A DNA stretch of 64,000 bases from Acinetobacter pseudolwoffii. Its GTDB lineage: Bacteria > Pseudomonadota > Gammaproteobacteria > Pseudomonadales > Moraxellaceae. Made by a program: the position numbers and the translations under genes. The stretch lies in assembly GCF_002803605.1 (NCBI RefSeq), contig NZ_PHRG01000003.1:62001-126000 (forward strand). Direction: 5' to 3'. Under the pieces are notes generated by a model that ran no database searches, was not told the DNA's origin, and saw nothing but the letters and a program-made list of their open reading frames with translations. Shown here piece by piece: positions 48,719-58,141 of this stretch; within the stretch, counting starts at the first letter, position 1; each line of letters starts with the position of its first letter.

Positions 48719-49921
48719 GTGAAGAATTATCAGGATAAGGAAACAGGTCAGATTTATGCTTTTGAAGATGATTATGATCCCTTTCTTTCTGATAATCGTA
48801 ATACTCCTAAGACACTAACTAAAAATATTAAAACAAGACCAACAGAAACATCAGTTTGGTATGATGGTGGTTGGATTGAGAGAACAGATGCGCCAATTGA
48901 TTATATAGAGCCTACTTCTAGCGTACCATCATACAATCCTGCTTGGATGGTACATTTAAAACCCTATTCAGCAATAGTGAGTGATAAACAACCACAGTTT
49001 CAGTTCTCATTAGATCAAATCAATAACAATTCTTATGATGGAATGCAATTATCTAAAGTAATAGGAATACTTTCTTTAGAGGATAATTTAGATGTATTGA
49101 TCAGCTATGATGGTGGAATAGCAATACCTCAAAGTGAAAAATTTTCAAAGAGAGTTGATGGTATTACTAAGTTAAATGAAATTCTCTGTCGTTTTTTATT
49201 AGGTGGAATTCATACAGAAGTATTGCATCCACATGAGTTAACAGTAGGGACTTTACATGAAAAAACGCACTTATTTTGTTATGCACCATCGCTTTATAAT
49301 CAATTGAGATTCAATTGGGCATCTATTGCAGATAGGTTTCAGCCATTGATGGTTCCAAGAGTTTTACATTTAAATGATTTGCAAAAAGCTTATATGGATG
49401 GGCGAGAAATTCTTGAATCTATACCTACTTTCACGCCATTTTTTCTTTTAAATGGTTATACATCGTTAATCAATCAAAATATTAATGATGCTTTAAATAA
49501 TCTTTGGATTGTTGTTGAACAACTTACAGAAATTTTATGGAAGCAAATTTATATTAGGTATAAAGATAATTATCCAAGACGAGTGCAAAAGTGTCATGCA
49601 AATTACAAAGAAAGTAATTATTTAAAGCATATTGCTACAAAACATAAGCTTTTGAGGTTGGCTAAAGTTATCACAAGGCAAAATTATAAAATACTAGAAT
49701 GCGCTCGAAAATCTCGTAATAATTTAGCACATAGAGGAAGACAGCCAAATCGTGAAGTAGTTATTACGTTATGGGAACAATTGCCCGAACTTCTAGAGTC
49801 TGCTACGGATTATAAAAATATAGGTATGAGAGAAATAAAAATTGGACAAGAAATCAATTGGAATAATTCACATAATAATAATTTTGATGAATGGAAAGAA
49901 TTAGTATCTCTGATGAAATAA
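48719..49921 (+). CDS. HEPN-like domain protein of unknown function, candidate defence RNase
   Basis: 400 residues; the GTG start has agag about eight bases upstream. The N-terminal about 230 residues are not recognised. The C-terminal region (about 240-385) is helical (INDALNNLWIVVEQLTEILWKQIY) and carries ARKSRNNLAHRGRQPN, in which R333-NNLA-H338 matches the R-x4-H catalytic signature of HEPN ribonucleases, as in ApeA or RiboL-PSP-HEPN types. It has no signal peptide or membrane segment, no adjacent nucleotidyltransferase antitoxin and unusually AT-rich codons. Function is inferred only: possibly a stand-alone abortive-infection protein. A terminator follows. Confidence 0.7.
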   Translation: MKNYQDKETGQIYAFEDDYDPFLSDNRNTPKTLTKNIKTRPTETSVWYDGGWIERTDAPIDYIEPTSSVPSYNPAWMVHLKPYSAIVSDKQPQFQFSLDQINNNSYDGMQLSKVIGILSLEDNLDVLISYDGGIAIPQSEKFSKRVDGITKLNEILCRFLLGGIHTEVLHPHELTVGTLHEKTHLFCYAPSLYNQLRFNWASIADRFQPLMVPRVLHLNDLQKAYMDGREILESIPTFTPFFLLNGYTSLINQNINDALNNLWIVVEQLTEILWKQIYIRYKDNYPRRVQKCHANYKESNYLKHIATKHKLLRLAKVITRQNYKILECARKSRNNLAHRGRQPNREVVITLWEQLPELLESATDYKNIGMREIKIGQEINWNNSHNNNFDEWKELVSLMK

Positions 49922-49930
49922 ATGTATTAA

Positions 49931-49960
49931 AAAACCCCGCAATCAGCGGGGTTTTTACTT
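49931..49960. terminator. Bidirectional rho-independent terminator
   Basis: Hairpin aaaaaccccgc / gcggggttttt with an aatca loop between the HEPN-like gene (+) and purD (-). Confidence 0.88.
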
Positions 49961-49974
49961 AATCAAAATTAAGA

Positions 49975-51258
49975 TTAAGCATTTTCACGTGCAATCGCAC
50001 GGTAACCGATATCTTTACGATATTGAACGCCGTCGAATGTCACTTTTTTGCAAAGTTCCAAAGCTTTGGCTTGTGCTTCACCAATCGTATTACCAAGCGC
50101 AGTTACACAAAGTACACGACCACCCGCAGTCACAATGTCACCATTCTCAAGTGCTTTTGTTCCTGCATGGAATACTTTTGCATCACTCATTTCAGTGTCT
50201 AAACCAGAAATCATATCACCATTGCTTGATGTTTCTGGGTAGCCTTTTGATGCCAGTACGATACCGACAGTCTTGCGCTCATCCCATTCAGCTTCTTTCG
50301 GTAAATTACCGTCTAAGCCTGCTTGAACCAAATCCACTAAAGATGATTTTAAACGCATCATGATGGGTTGAGTTTCAGGGTCGCCAAAACGACAGTTGAA
50401 CTCGATCACTTTCGGTTGACCTTGTTCATCAATCATCAAGCCAGCGTACAAGAAACCAGTATAAACGTGACCGTCTTTTTTCATACCTTCAACGGTAGGA
50501 CGCATCACTTCATTCATGGTTTTTTCAAATACATCCGCAGTCACAACAGGCGCAGGCGAGTAAGCACCCATACCACCCGTGTTTGGACCTTGGTCGCCTT
50601 CAAAGATACGTTTGTGATCTTGTGAAGTCGCCATAGGTAAGATGTTGTCGCCATCAATCATACAAATGAAAGATGCTTCTTCGCCTGCAAGGAATTCTTC
50701 AATTACAACGCGAGAACCTGCATCGCCAAATTTGTTGCCTGCAAGCATGTCATCGATCGCATCAAATGCTTCTTGATTGGTCATGGCAACGATCACACCT
50801 TTGCCCGCAGCAAGACCGTCGGCCTTAATGACGATCGGCGCACCATTTTTTTCAACAAATGCTTTCGCAGCATCTACTTCTGTAAATACATCGTAAAACG
50901 CAGTTGGAATGTTGTGGCGTTTTAAGAAATGTTTCGCGAAAGCTTTAGAGCCTTCAAGCTGCGCAGCAAATTGAGTTGGACCCCAAATTTTTACACCCGC
51001 TTCACGGCAAGCATCAACGACACCGTTTACCAATGGAGCTTCTGGGCCGACAATGACAAGCTCAACGGCATTGTTTTTTGCGAAATCGATAATCGCAGCA
51101 TTGTCTAAAATACTTAAATTTACGTTTTCACATTTATTTTCAGTGGCTGTACCTGCGTTGCCCGGAGCAACAAAGACTTTTGCAACTTTATCGTCTTGTG
51201 CGATTTTCCATGCAAGTGCATGTTCACGACCGCCATTACCCAAAACTAAAATATTCAT
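49975..51258 (-). CDS. purD: Phosphoribosylamine--glycine ligase
   Basis: 427 residues, ATP-grasp superfamily, second step of de novo purine synthesis. The N-terminal domain has MNILVLGNGGREHALAWKIA. The ATP-grasp region has IVIKADGLAAGKGVIVA, VVIEEFLAGEEASFICMIDG, DQGPNTGGMGAYSPAPV and VIEFNCRFGDPETQPIMMRL. It lies downstream of purH on the same strand, about 160 bases apart. Confidence 0.97.
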   Translation of the reverse strand: MNILVLGNGGREHALAWKIAQDDKVAKVFVAPGNAGTATENKCENVNLSILDNAAIIDFAKNNAVELVIVGPEAPLVNGVVDACREAGVKIWGPTQFAAQLEGSKAFAKHFLKRHNIPTAFYDVFTEVDAAKAFVEKNGAPIVIKADGLAAGKGVIVAMTNQEAFDAIDDMLAGNKFGDAGSRVVIEEFLAGEEASFICMIDGDNILPMATSQDHKRIFEGDQGPNTGGMGAYSPAPVVTADVFEKTMNEVMRPTVEGMKKDGHVYTGFLYAGLMIDEQGQPKVIEFNCRFGDPETQPIMMRLKSSLVDLVQAGLDGNLPKEAEWDERKTVGIVLASKGYPETSSNGDMISGLDTEMSDAKVFHAGTKALENGDIVTAGGRVLCVTALGNTIGEAQAKALELCKKVTFDGVQYRKDIGYRAIARENA

Positions 51259-51344
51259 CTAAAAATCCCTCAAAAGAATAGAATCCCACCTTGCGAAGCC
51301 ATGCTTCTCACCCTGTAAAAAAGAAGGGCTTCACGAATAAAAAT

Positions 51345-51400
51345 GTCCCTTTATTTGTGAAAAGTCCCCCTTTTTACAAAGGGGGATTTAGGGGGATTAA
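51345..51400. repeat. REP-like palindromic element between purH and purD
   Basis: Stem tccccctt / aaggggga (51366-51387) is followed by a second copy of the right arm (tttagggggatt, 51389-51399). This composition is unlike the surrounding sequence and matches the style of dispersed C-run/G-run intergenic palindromes. Confidence 0.5.
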
Positions 51401-51420
51401 TAAATACGACTTTGAATCAA

Positions 51421-52995
51421 TTAGTGACGGAAATGACGCATGCCAGTGAACACCATCGCAATACCTGCTTCGTCAGCAGCCGCAATGGTTTCTTCGTCAC
51501 GCATAGAACCACCCGGCTGGATAATGCATTTGATACCCGCTTTAGCGGCGTTATCAATACCATCACGGAATGGGAAGAATGCGTCAGACGCCATGACAGC
51601 ACCCTCAACCACCAAGCCAGCATGTTCAGCTTTAATTGCAGCAATACGAGCAGAGTTAACACGGCTCATTTGACCTGCGCCAACACCAATGGTTTGACGG
51701 TTTTTCGCATAAACAATCGCATTAGATTTCACGTATTTTGCGACTTTCCAGGCAAAGATCATGTCATCGATTTCTTGTTCAGTCGGAGCGCGCTTGGTCA
51801 CCACTTTAAGATCAGCTTTAGTAATCATGCCCAAGTCTTGATCTTGTACTAACAAGCCGCCATTCACGCGTTTGTAATCAAGTTGCGATTGACGTGCATC
51901 GATTGCTGGAAGTTCACCGCAAACTAAAACACGTACGTTTTTCTTCGCACCAGTCACTTCAAGTACGCCATCAGCAATACTTGGTGCAATGATCACTTCA
52001 ACGAATTGACGCTCAACAATCGCTTGTGCAGTTGCAACGTCTAATTCACGGTTGAATGCAATGATGCCGCCAAATGCAGATTCGGGATCTGTTGCATACG
52101 CAAGGTCATAAGCCGCTTGAATGCCGTCTAAAGACACTGCAACGCCACATGGGTTTGCGTGCTTAACGATTACACAAGCAGGTTTCGCAAAAGATTTAAC
52201 ACATTCAAGTGCAGCGTCTGTGTCTGCAATGTTGTTATAAGAGAGTTCTTTACCTTGTAGCTGTTTCGCAGTTGAAACTGAGGCTTCTGTCGCTGTGTCT
52301 TCAACGTAGAACGCAGCAGACTGGTGCGGGTTTTCACCGTAACGAAGATCTTGAACTTTGTTCAATTGTGTATTGAAGGTACGTGCAAACTTGTCCGCTT
52401 CACCTTCTTGTTTGCCTACGCGAGCGCCAAGGTAAGATGCGATCATGCCGTCATATTGTGCAGTATGTTCAAATGCTTTTACTGCAAGGTCGAAACGAGT
52501 CGCATGCGATAAAGCGCCTTCAGCTTTAAGCTCAGCTACAACAGTGGCATAGTCAGAAGCATTCACCACGATGCCTACAGATGCATGGTTTTTTGCCGCA
52601 GCGCGAACCATGGTAGGGCCACCAATGTCGATGTTTTCGATCGCATCAGCCAGTGAACAGTTTGGTTTTGCTACAGTTGCAGCAAATGGATAGAGGTTTA
52701 CAACGACTAAATCAATAGCATCAATGTTGTGTTCAGCCATCACAGCTTCGTCTAGACCACGACGAGCCAGAATACCACCATGAATTTTAGGATGTAGCGT
52801 TTTTACACGGCCGTCCATCATCTCTGGGAAACCAGTATGCTCTGAAACTTCTACTACAGCGACACTATTGTCTTTCAACAATTTGTAGGTACCACCTGTA
52901 GATAAAATTTCTACCCCTAGAGCAGCAAGTTCTTGTGCAAATTCAACAATACCAGTCTTGTCAGACACAGAGATTAAAGCGCGTTTAATAGTCAT
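51421..52995 (-). CDS. purH: Bifunctional AICAR transformylase/IMP cyclohydrolase
   Basis: 524 residues from ATG 52995; an in-frame upstream extension of seven codons is less likely. The N-terminal IMP cyclohydrolase/MGS-like domain reads [37 protein letters not shown] and [16 protein letters not shown]. The C-terminal AICAR transformylase domain has [43 protein letters not shown] and [12 protein letters not shown]. It performs the last two steps of IMP synthesis. It follows fis on the same strand after a terminator. Confidence 0.97.
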   Translation of the reverse strand: MTIKRALISVSDKTGIVEFAQELAALGVEILSTGGTYKLLKDNSVAVVEVSEHTGFPEMMDGRVKTLHPKIHGGILARRGLDEAVMAEHNIDAIDLVVVNLYPFAATVAKPNCSLADAIENIDIGGPTMVRAAAKNHASVGIVVNASDYATVVAELKAEGALSHATRFDLAVKAFEHTAQYDGMIASYLGARVGKQEGEADKFARTFNTQLNKVQDLRYGENPHQSAAFYVEDTATEASVSTAKQLQGKELSYNNIADTDAALECVKSFAKPACVIVKHANPCGVAVSLDGIQAAYDLAYATDPESAFGGIIAFNRELDVATAQAIVERQFVEVIIAPSIADGVLEVTGAKKNVRVLVCGELPAIDARQSQLDYKRVNGGLLVQDQDLGMITKADLKVVTKRAPTEQEIDDMIFAWKVAKYVKSNAIVYAKNRQTIGVGAGQMSRVNSARIAAIKAEHAGLVVEGAVMASDAFFPFRDGIDNAAKAGIKCIIQPGGSMRDEETIAAADEAGIAMVFTGMRHFRH

Positions 52996-53052
52996 GATCT
53001 TCGTCACAGTTTTCAAGGAACAGAATAAAACAAAATCAGCAATTTACAGGTT

Positions 53053-53086
53053 AAAAAAAATGCCTGCGGAAGCCGCAAGCATTTTA
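53053..53086 (-). terminator. Rho-independent terminator of fis
   Basis: On the minus strand, stem aatgcttgcgg / ccgcaggcatt (one G-U pair) with a cttc loop, followed by a run of T, between fis and purH. Confidence 0.85.
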
Positions 53087-53090
53087 TCAT

Positions 53091-53360
53091 TTATTCACTC
53101 ATTAAACCGTGAGCTTTTAACTTTTTACGTAAAGTACCACGGTTGAGTCCGAGAATCTCGGCAGCACGTGTTTGGTTACCACGTGTATATTCTAGAACTA
53201 CAGATAGAAGAGGTTTCTCCATTTCTGCTAGCACCATGTCGTATACCTGAGATGGTTGCTCGCCCTGTAGTTGCGCAAAATAATGGCGAACTGCGCGATC
53301 TACGTGGATACGTAAAGCAACATCAGATTGTGCAGTAAAAATAGGAGATTTGCTATTCAT
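53091..53360 (-). CDS. fis: DNA-binding protein Fis
   Basis: 89 residues from ATG 53360. The C-terminal helix-turn-helix is diagnostic ([36 protein letters not shown]). The N-terminal dimerisation helices precede it. Fis is a nucleoid protein that bends DNA and activates rRNA and other growth genes. An in-frame upstream extension (MFFGLIR) has no support. In E. coli fis follows dusB; here it stands alone before purH. Confidence 0.96.
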   Translation of the reverse strand: MNSKSPIFTAQSDVALRIHVDRAVRHYFAQLQGEQPSQVYDMVLAEMEKPLLSVVLEYTRGNQTRAAEILGLNRGTLRKKLKAHGLMSE

Positions 53361-53756
53361 GCGAATTAATCCGAAAAACAAATATCGCTTGGGTAAAGCG
53401 ATATAAAAAGTGGTCTAAAATTGAAATGAACTCCGCTTTAGATCCTAAAACTGGAGTTCTAAAACTTAATCATTGCATTGAGCCAATAGCTTGACACATC
53501 TCAACGTTTTGGTCGAAAAATAAGCGTAACAATAGTTAAAGTTTTGTTACTGACCAAAATCAAAACAAAAAAATCTGCACGATACGCAATAAATTTTATA
53601 GCGCATTAGGCAAGACTGTATTTGTTGTGAAAAAGTAGCGAGGAGTTGCAGCACATAGCTTTCGTGGCGCGTATCATACCATTGTCTAAGCAAAAGTGAG
53701 CAAGAAAACTGCATTTTTTTTAACTTTTTTTAATTTTTTAATGCTTTCTATTCAGA
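53361..53756. promoter_or_regulatory. Region upstream of fis
   Basis: 396 bases without a gene, AT-rich. It must contain the fis promoter and probably Fis autoregulatory sites. A motif cgtggcgcgtatca (53664-53677) resembles cgtggcacgtatca at 45232-45245 beside the IS30 element. No further structure is certain. Confidence 0.35.
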
Positions 53757-54611
53757 TTAAGGGCGAATTATTTCCAAACTATAGCGATCAAAGCTTTTAC
53801 GATCGACAGGAAGCTCAAATTTGAATTTAAATGGACTGTTTTTCGGGATACGTTCAATATTGACCAGACTTTCAATCAGATACTCTTTGGCAGACAGGTT
53901 ATAAGTCGCAACAACTTCACCGCGCTGTTCCAGATTGATTTTTAAAATCGGTAAAGCCAGGCTACGGTCATGGAAGTTGATCAGCTCACCGCTAAATTCA
54001 GTTTTCTTGTGACTGGTTGCCTTGATCTTGACTTTATTGACCTGAATCAGCGTGTAGTATTTTTCCAGATTGGAACAATTAAACACCTCGCATACATTGT
54101 TAAAGGCCAGACTCATGATATGACTATTTTTGATGTATTGCGGATTAAACCAGAAAAACTGGAACAGCAATACGCCAAATAGCATCAGGTTCAAGATGCT
54201 CCAGCCAATATAATACATTGGCCCACGGTATATCTGTTTTTCTGCCTGATCTTCCCAGTTCATGCTCGGCAGTACCGAGATAGGTTCGGTACTGAAATAG
54301 TTCAGATTGTTTAAATAGGTTTCCAGATCGATATTTGAATGTTCAACTTTCTGATCGAAAATATATAAAAGACTGTGCGTATTTTGCTGTTGATCGCGAC
54401 CATATACAGGTGGGTTATATCGAGAATAGGTTTGATCCTGAGACGCTGAGGTAGTGACCGAGTTTTGGGCTTCGGCCACCAGATGCGATAAGGCATTAAA
54501 TGAAGTGGTACATTTGGGACAGCAAACCATACCCTGCGCAATGGTGAGTTGAGCAACTGTGACCTTGTAGGTGGTGGAACAGGTAGGGCAATGGGTTCGT
54601 TTGTCACTCAT
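53757..54611 (-). CDS. Zinc-ribbon and DUF3426 domain protein
   Basis: 284 residues. An MJ0042-type zinc ribbon (CPTCSTTYKVTVAQLTIAQGMVCCPKCTTSF, C-x2-C...C-x2-C) is followed by a low-complexity linker and one membrane helix (YYIGWSILNLMLFGVLLFQFFWFN, about 155-178). A DUF3426 domain follows (SLAFNNVCEVFNCSNLEKYYTLIQVNKVKIKATS...). In this group it is usually found beside prmA. Function unknown; topology suggests a cytoplasmic zinc finger joined to a periplasmic domain. It lies 15 bases downstream of prmA, so it is in the same operon. Confidence 0.85.
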   Translation of the reverse strand: MSDKRTHCPTCSTTYKVTVAQLTIAQGMVCCPKCTTSFNALSHLVAEAQNSVTTSASQDQTYSRYNPPVYGRDQQQNTHSLLYIFDQKVEHSNIDLETYLNNLNYFSTEPISVLPSMNWEDQAEKQIYRGPMYYIGWSILNLMLFGVLLFQFFWFNPQYIKNSHIMSLAFNNVCEVFNCSNLEKYYTLIQVNKVKIKATSHKKTEFSGELINFHDRSLALPILKINLEQRGEVVATYNLSAKEYLIESLVNIERIPKNSPFKFKFELPVDRKSFDRYSLEIIRP

Positions 54612-54626
54612 AAACTATTTGTAGAC

Positions 54627-55532
54627 TCATTCATTCTTATGGCGTTTACCGGAGATACGGCACCAGTGCTCGTCTCGTTTTTCTACGTCTAATATATCAA
54701 AATAATTTGAGTAAATGCTAGTAACATCAGCAACTTGCTCTTCGATAACTCCGGCAAGTGCGAACTGTCCCTCAGATTTAATTAAAGTTGCGAACTCAGG
54801 AGCCAACATCATTAGTGGCGCAGCCAAAATATTGGCAACAAATACGTCAGCCTTGGTAGTGCCGAGTTCATCTCTAAATTCTTCTGGCAGGCCGACATAA
54901 AGTTTGTCCAGTACACCATTCAGTTCAGCATTTTGCTGGGTGGCCAGAACTGCTTGTGGGTCAATATCAGTGGCATATGCTTTTTTAGCACCTAAGAGCA
55001 GGGCAGCTACCGCGAGAATGCCTGAACCACAGCCATAATCGATGACGATTTTGTCTTTAACGTCAATTTTGCCGAGCCATTGTAAGCACAAGAATGTAGA
55101 GGCGTGGTTCCCTGTACCGAATGCCAGACCCGGATCAAGCTTGATATTGACTGCATCGGCTTCAGGTGCTTGCATCCATTCCGGTACAATCCAGTATTTT
55201 TCAGCAATCTGGATTGGCTCATACGCATCCATCCAGGTGCGTTCCCAAGCCTGATCTTCAATGAATTCGTACTTGATCGGCGCTTCTGGCATTTGCGCAC
55301 CAATAAAGGTTTCTAGTGCAGCAACGTCAATTTCTTCGCCTTCTTCCTGTGCATAAATACCAGTCACAATCACTTTATTCCAGAGTGGTGTTTCGCCTGG
55401 AAGTGGTTCCAGCAAATCCTGGTTTTCAGCATCATCCAGGGTCACACTCACTGCGCCTAGTGAGCTGAGTAATGTCTCAGTATAATCGACCTGAGCTTGT
55501 TCAACCGTAATATGAATTTGTAACCACTTCAC
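54627..55532 (-). CDS. prmA: Ribosomal protein L11 methyltransferase
   Basis: 301 residues. The N-terminal substrate-recognition domain ([38 protein letters not shown]) is followed by the Rossmann methyltransferase domain with [31 protein letters not shown] (SAM motif I) and [18 protein letters not shown] (NILA motif for the methylated amine). It trimethylates ribosomal protein L11. First gene of a prmA-DUF3426 operon. Confidence 0.95.
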   Translation of the reverse strand: MKWLQIHITVEQAQVDYTETLLSSLGAVSVTLDDAENQDLLEPLPGETPLWNKVIVTGIYAQEEGEEIDVAALETFIGAQMPEAPIKYEFIEDQAWERTWMDAYEPIQIAEKYWIVPEWMQAPEADAVNIKLDPGLAFGTGNHASTFLCLQWLGKIDVKDKIVIDYGCGSGILAVAALLLGAKKAYATDIDPQAVLATQQNAELNGVLDKLYVGLPEEFRDELGTTKADVFVANILAAPLMMLAPEFATLIKSEGQFALAGVIEEQVADVTSIYSNYFDILDVEKRDEHWCRISGKRHKNE

Positions 55533-55616
55533 AGAAATAACCTTTATACATTTTTCAAAAAGCTATTGTAACGGAAGTTCAGACACAACGCTGCTATCTT
55601 CTTGATGCATACCCAA

Positions 55617-55641
55617 AATAAAAAGGATGCCGAAGCACCCT
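55617..55641 (-). terminator. Rho-independent terminator
   Basis: On the minus strand, stem agggtgc / gcatcct with a stable ttcg tetraloop and a T run, just downstream of the symporter gene that ends at 55662. Confidence 0.82.
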
Positions 55642-55661
55642 GTATAAAGCTCTATAAAGAC

Positions 55662-56549
55662 TTATGAAACCTTAGAGAGAAGAGGTGTTCTGTCTAATGG
55701 TGCAAAGCGGTTAAGCAGTAGACCAAAAATGGCAGCAAAAATATACATGAAGATTGAATAAACCGCGGCAGGCATGGCCACAGCAGTGCTGGACATCACG
55801 GTCAGGGCAATGGTCATGGCTAATGTGCTGTTGTGAATGCCGATTTCAAAGGCACTGGCCCGTGCCTGAGCGGTATCTATATTCATTAAGCGGGGGACAA
55901 AATAGCCGATGGTCAGGCTGAAAATACAGAACAATGCCGTGGCGACACCGACCTGAGTCAGATATTCGGCAATATTGGTGCGTTCACTATAGATGGCTCC
56001 GACAATAATCAGAATCAAGAATATGACTGCAAAAATACGCAGCGGTCTATTCAGTTTTTCAGTCAGGCGTGGTGCATGATGTCGAATCAGCATACCAATC
56101 GCGACAGGAATAATAATGATGCCAAACACCTGAAGAATTTTACCAAGCTGGAGTGTGATCTGCTGGCTGTCCTGCATGAAATGCATAATCGAAAAATTAA
56201 CGATTAACGGTAAAGTTAAGGCTGCAATCACTGAATTAATCGCAGTCAGGGTGATGTTGAGTGCCAGATCACCTTTGAAAAGATAGCTAAACAGATTGGC
56301 CGTACTGCCGCCGGGTGAGGCGGCTAACAGCATCAGACCCACGGCAAGAAGTGGAGGCAGGGCCAAAACTTTACACAGGATAAATGCAATACCGACCAAT
56401 AAGACCAGTTGACAAAATAATGCGACTAAAACAGCTTTAGGATGTTGGGTGACCCGGGCGAAATCTTTGAGGGTAAGTTCGAGACCTAAACCCACCATAA
56501 TAATCGCGAGCGCAAGCGGCAGTAAAATCGTAATAATGCCAGAATCCAT
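55662..56549 (-). CDS. Bile acid:sodium symporter family protein (copy 1)
   Basis: 295 residues with eight to ten membrane helices of the BASS/ACR3-like fold. Family motifs are ITILLPLALAIIMVGLGLELTLKDFARV, LMLLAASPGGSTANLFSYLFKGDLALNITLTAINS (the Na+-binding crossover region) and ARASAFEIGIHNSTLAMTIAL. Bacterial members import bile acids, pantothenate-like or keto-acid anions with Na+; the substrate is not known. It is tandem with a paralogue 88 bases upstream. Confidence 0.9.
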   Translation of the reverse strand: MDSGIITILLPLALAIIMVGLGLELTLKDFARVTQHPKAVLVALFCQLVLLVGIAFILCKVLALPPLLAVGLMLLAASPGGSTANLFSYLFKGDLALNITLTAINSVIAALTLPLIVNFSIMHFMQDSQQITLQLGKILQVFGIIIIPVAIGMLIRHHAPRLTEKLNRPLRIFAVIFLILIIVGAIYSERTNIAEYLTQVGVATALFCIFSLTIGYFVPRLMNIDTAQARASAFEIGIHNSTLAMTIALTVMSSTAVAMPAAVYSIFMYIFAAIFGLLLNRFAPLDRTPLLSKVS

Positions 56550-56637
56550 CTGTCATGCTCCTTGTTAAAAATTATTTTAATACTTTTGCTTTTCTTGGGA
56601 AAAGCATACAGCTTTATCGCAGACTCAGCCAAATAAA

Positions 56638-57525
56638 TTACAAATCCGATAAACGATTTTTATGGCGATAAGCGATATATTGGCGACTCATCATCACCCC
56701 GAAAATAGTCGCAAAACTATACATGACAATGGTGTAAATGCCGGCCGGAATTGCCATAGTGACATCGCCTAAGACCGAAATCGCAATGGTGATCGCAATC
56801 GCCGTATTATGAATGCCGATTTCAAAGGTACAGGCCCGTGCCATTTTTTCTGGAATACCCATCAGTAGCGGAATGCAATAACCAATAAACAGGCTGGAAA
56901 AACATAAAATCACAGTAGCTAAACCAATACTGGAAAAATATTCAAAGAGATTAAAACGATCTCTAAAAACGGCAAATATCAAGAGTATGCTTAAAAAACT
57001 AATTGAAACGAAGCGCATCGATTTGCTGACGGTAATGGATAAATGTGGAAATTTGGCTCGAAGCAGCATCCCGATGATCACGGGGATCAGGGTAATTAAA
57101 AACACCTGTATCATTTTTTCAACTGGAAATGTCACAGTCGAGTCGTGACTCATAAAGTATTGTAATGAGAGATTGATAATAAAGGGCAGGGTGAAAATAG
57201 AAATGATGGTATTGATGGCAGTCAGGGTGATATTCAGCGCGACGTCGCCTTTATACAGATAGCTAAACAGGTTGGCGGTTGGGCCTCCTGGTGAAGCGGC
57301 CAGAAGCATTAAACCTACTGCGAGTAAAGGAGCTAAGTCTAGAATCAGGCAAATAAAGAAAGCAATACTGGTCAACAGCACGAGTTGTGTAAATAGGGCA
57401 ATAAAAATGACTTTAGGATAGCGGCTTAAGCGCAGGAAATCCTTGATTTTTAATTCGAGTCCCAGCCCCATCATCATGATTGCCAATGTAATAGGCAAAA
57501 AAAAGTTAAAAAACCCCGAATCCAT
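56638..57525 (-). CDS. Bile acid:sodium symporter family protein (copy 2)
   Basis: 295 residues, identical in length and colinear with the adjacent copy 1 (LMLLAASPGGPTANLFSYLYKGDVALNITLTAIN; ARACTFEIGIHNTAIAITIAI). Differences are spread throughout, so the duplication is old. The intramembrane stretch SPGGS of copy 1 is SPGGP here. It has its own upstream gap, and the two genes are probably co-transcribed. Confidence 0.9.
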   Translation of the reverse strand: MDSGFFNFFLPITLAIMMMGLGLELKIKDFLRLSRYPKVIFIALFTQLVLLTSIAFFICLILDLAPLLAVGLMLLAASPGGPTANLFSYLYKGDVALNITLTAINTIISIFTLPFIINLSLQYFMSHDSTVTFPVEKMIQVFLITLIPVIIGMLLRAKFPHLSITVSKSMRFVSISFLSILLIFAVFRDRFNLFEYFSSIGLATVILCFSSLFIGYCIPLLMGIPEKMARACTFEIGIHNTAIAITIAISVLGDVTMAIPAGIYTIVMYSFATIFGVMMSRQYIAYRHKNRLSDL

Positions 57526-57598
57526 GAAAAATCCTTTTTATTATTGATTTTTAGATAGATTTTAAGTGTAGCGGAGCTGAATAAATAAGCAATATAAA

Positions 57599-57626
57599 AC
57601 GGGCAAAATGTATTCACTTTGCCCGT
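57599..57626 (-). terminator. Rho-independent terminator
   Basis: On the minus strand, stem acgggcaaag / ttttgcccgt followed by T-rich sequence. It lies between the small secreted-protein gene and symporter copy 2. Confidence 0.75.
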
Positions 57627-57670
57627 CAAAGCTTTTACTTGAAATGTAAGCTATTTAGAGCTATGACAGC

Positions 57671-58141
57671 TTACATGCCTGGCTGAGTTTGCATTTGCGC
57701 ATCAGGCGGAGTCTGTTGGTCATTCATTGGTTGCTGCATTTGCGGCTGGCTCATTTGTGGTTGCATTGGCTGACTGTGCATTTGGGATTGTCCCTGAGGG
57801 CGTGGCGGCATAAAGCCTAAAGCACATTTACCTTTGACTTCGGTTCCATTAATGGTGGCGGTGGTCGCGCTACTATTGCCACTACAGGTACTCATGAGTT
57901 CAGCTTCATCACCTTTGATTGAAGCATTTTTTGATGAAGCGAAAAACTGTGGCTCACAGGTTCCATTCCAGATAATGCCTCGATGGGCAAAACTGACTTG
58001 AGCACCTTGGGTTTTGCCTTTACAAACCTGTTGATACTTTTGCGCATTATAAGTGGTTTCGACCTTATCATTTGCTGAGGCTGCAAATGGCGCAAAACAT
58101 AAACCACACAGAACAGTTGAGAGAAAAATATTCTTATTCAT
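57671..58141 (-). CDS. Small secreted protein with Met/Gln/Pro-rich tail
   Basis: 156 residues. A Sec signal peptide (MNKNIFLSTVLCGLCFAPFAASA) is followed by a compact domain (about 25-108) with four cysteines (QQVCKGK, WNGTCEP, MSTCSGN, GKCALGF) likely to form two disulphides. A low-complexity tail (about 109-156) is made of Gln, Met and Pro. Met-rich tails bind Cu(I) in some periplasmic proteins, but that is only a possibility here. No known domain recognised. The gene is monocistronic. Confidence 0.78.
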   Translation of the reverse strand: MNKNIFLSTVLCGLCFAPFAASANDKVETTYNAQKYQQVCKGKTQGAQVSFAHRGIIWNGTCEPQFFASSKNASIKGDEAELMSTCSGNSSATTATINGTEVKGKCALGFMPPRPQGQSQMHSQPMQPQMSQPQMQQPMNDQQTPPDAQMQTQPGM

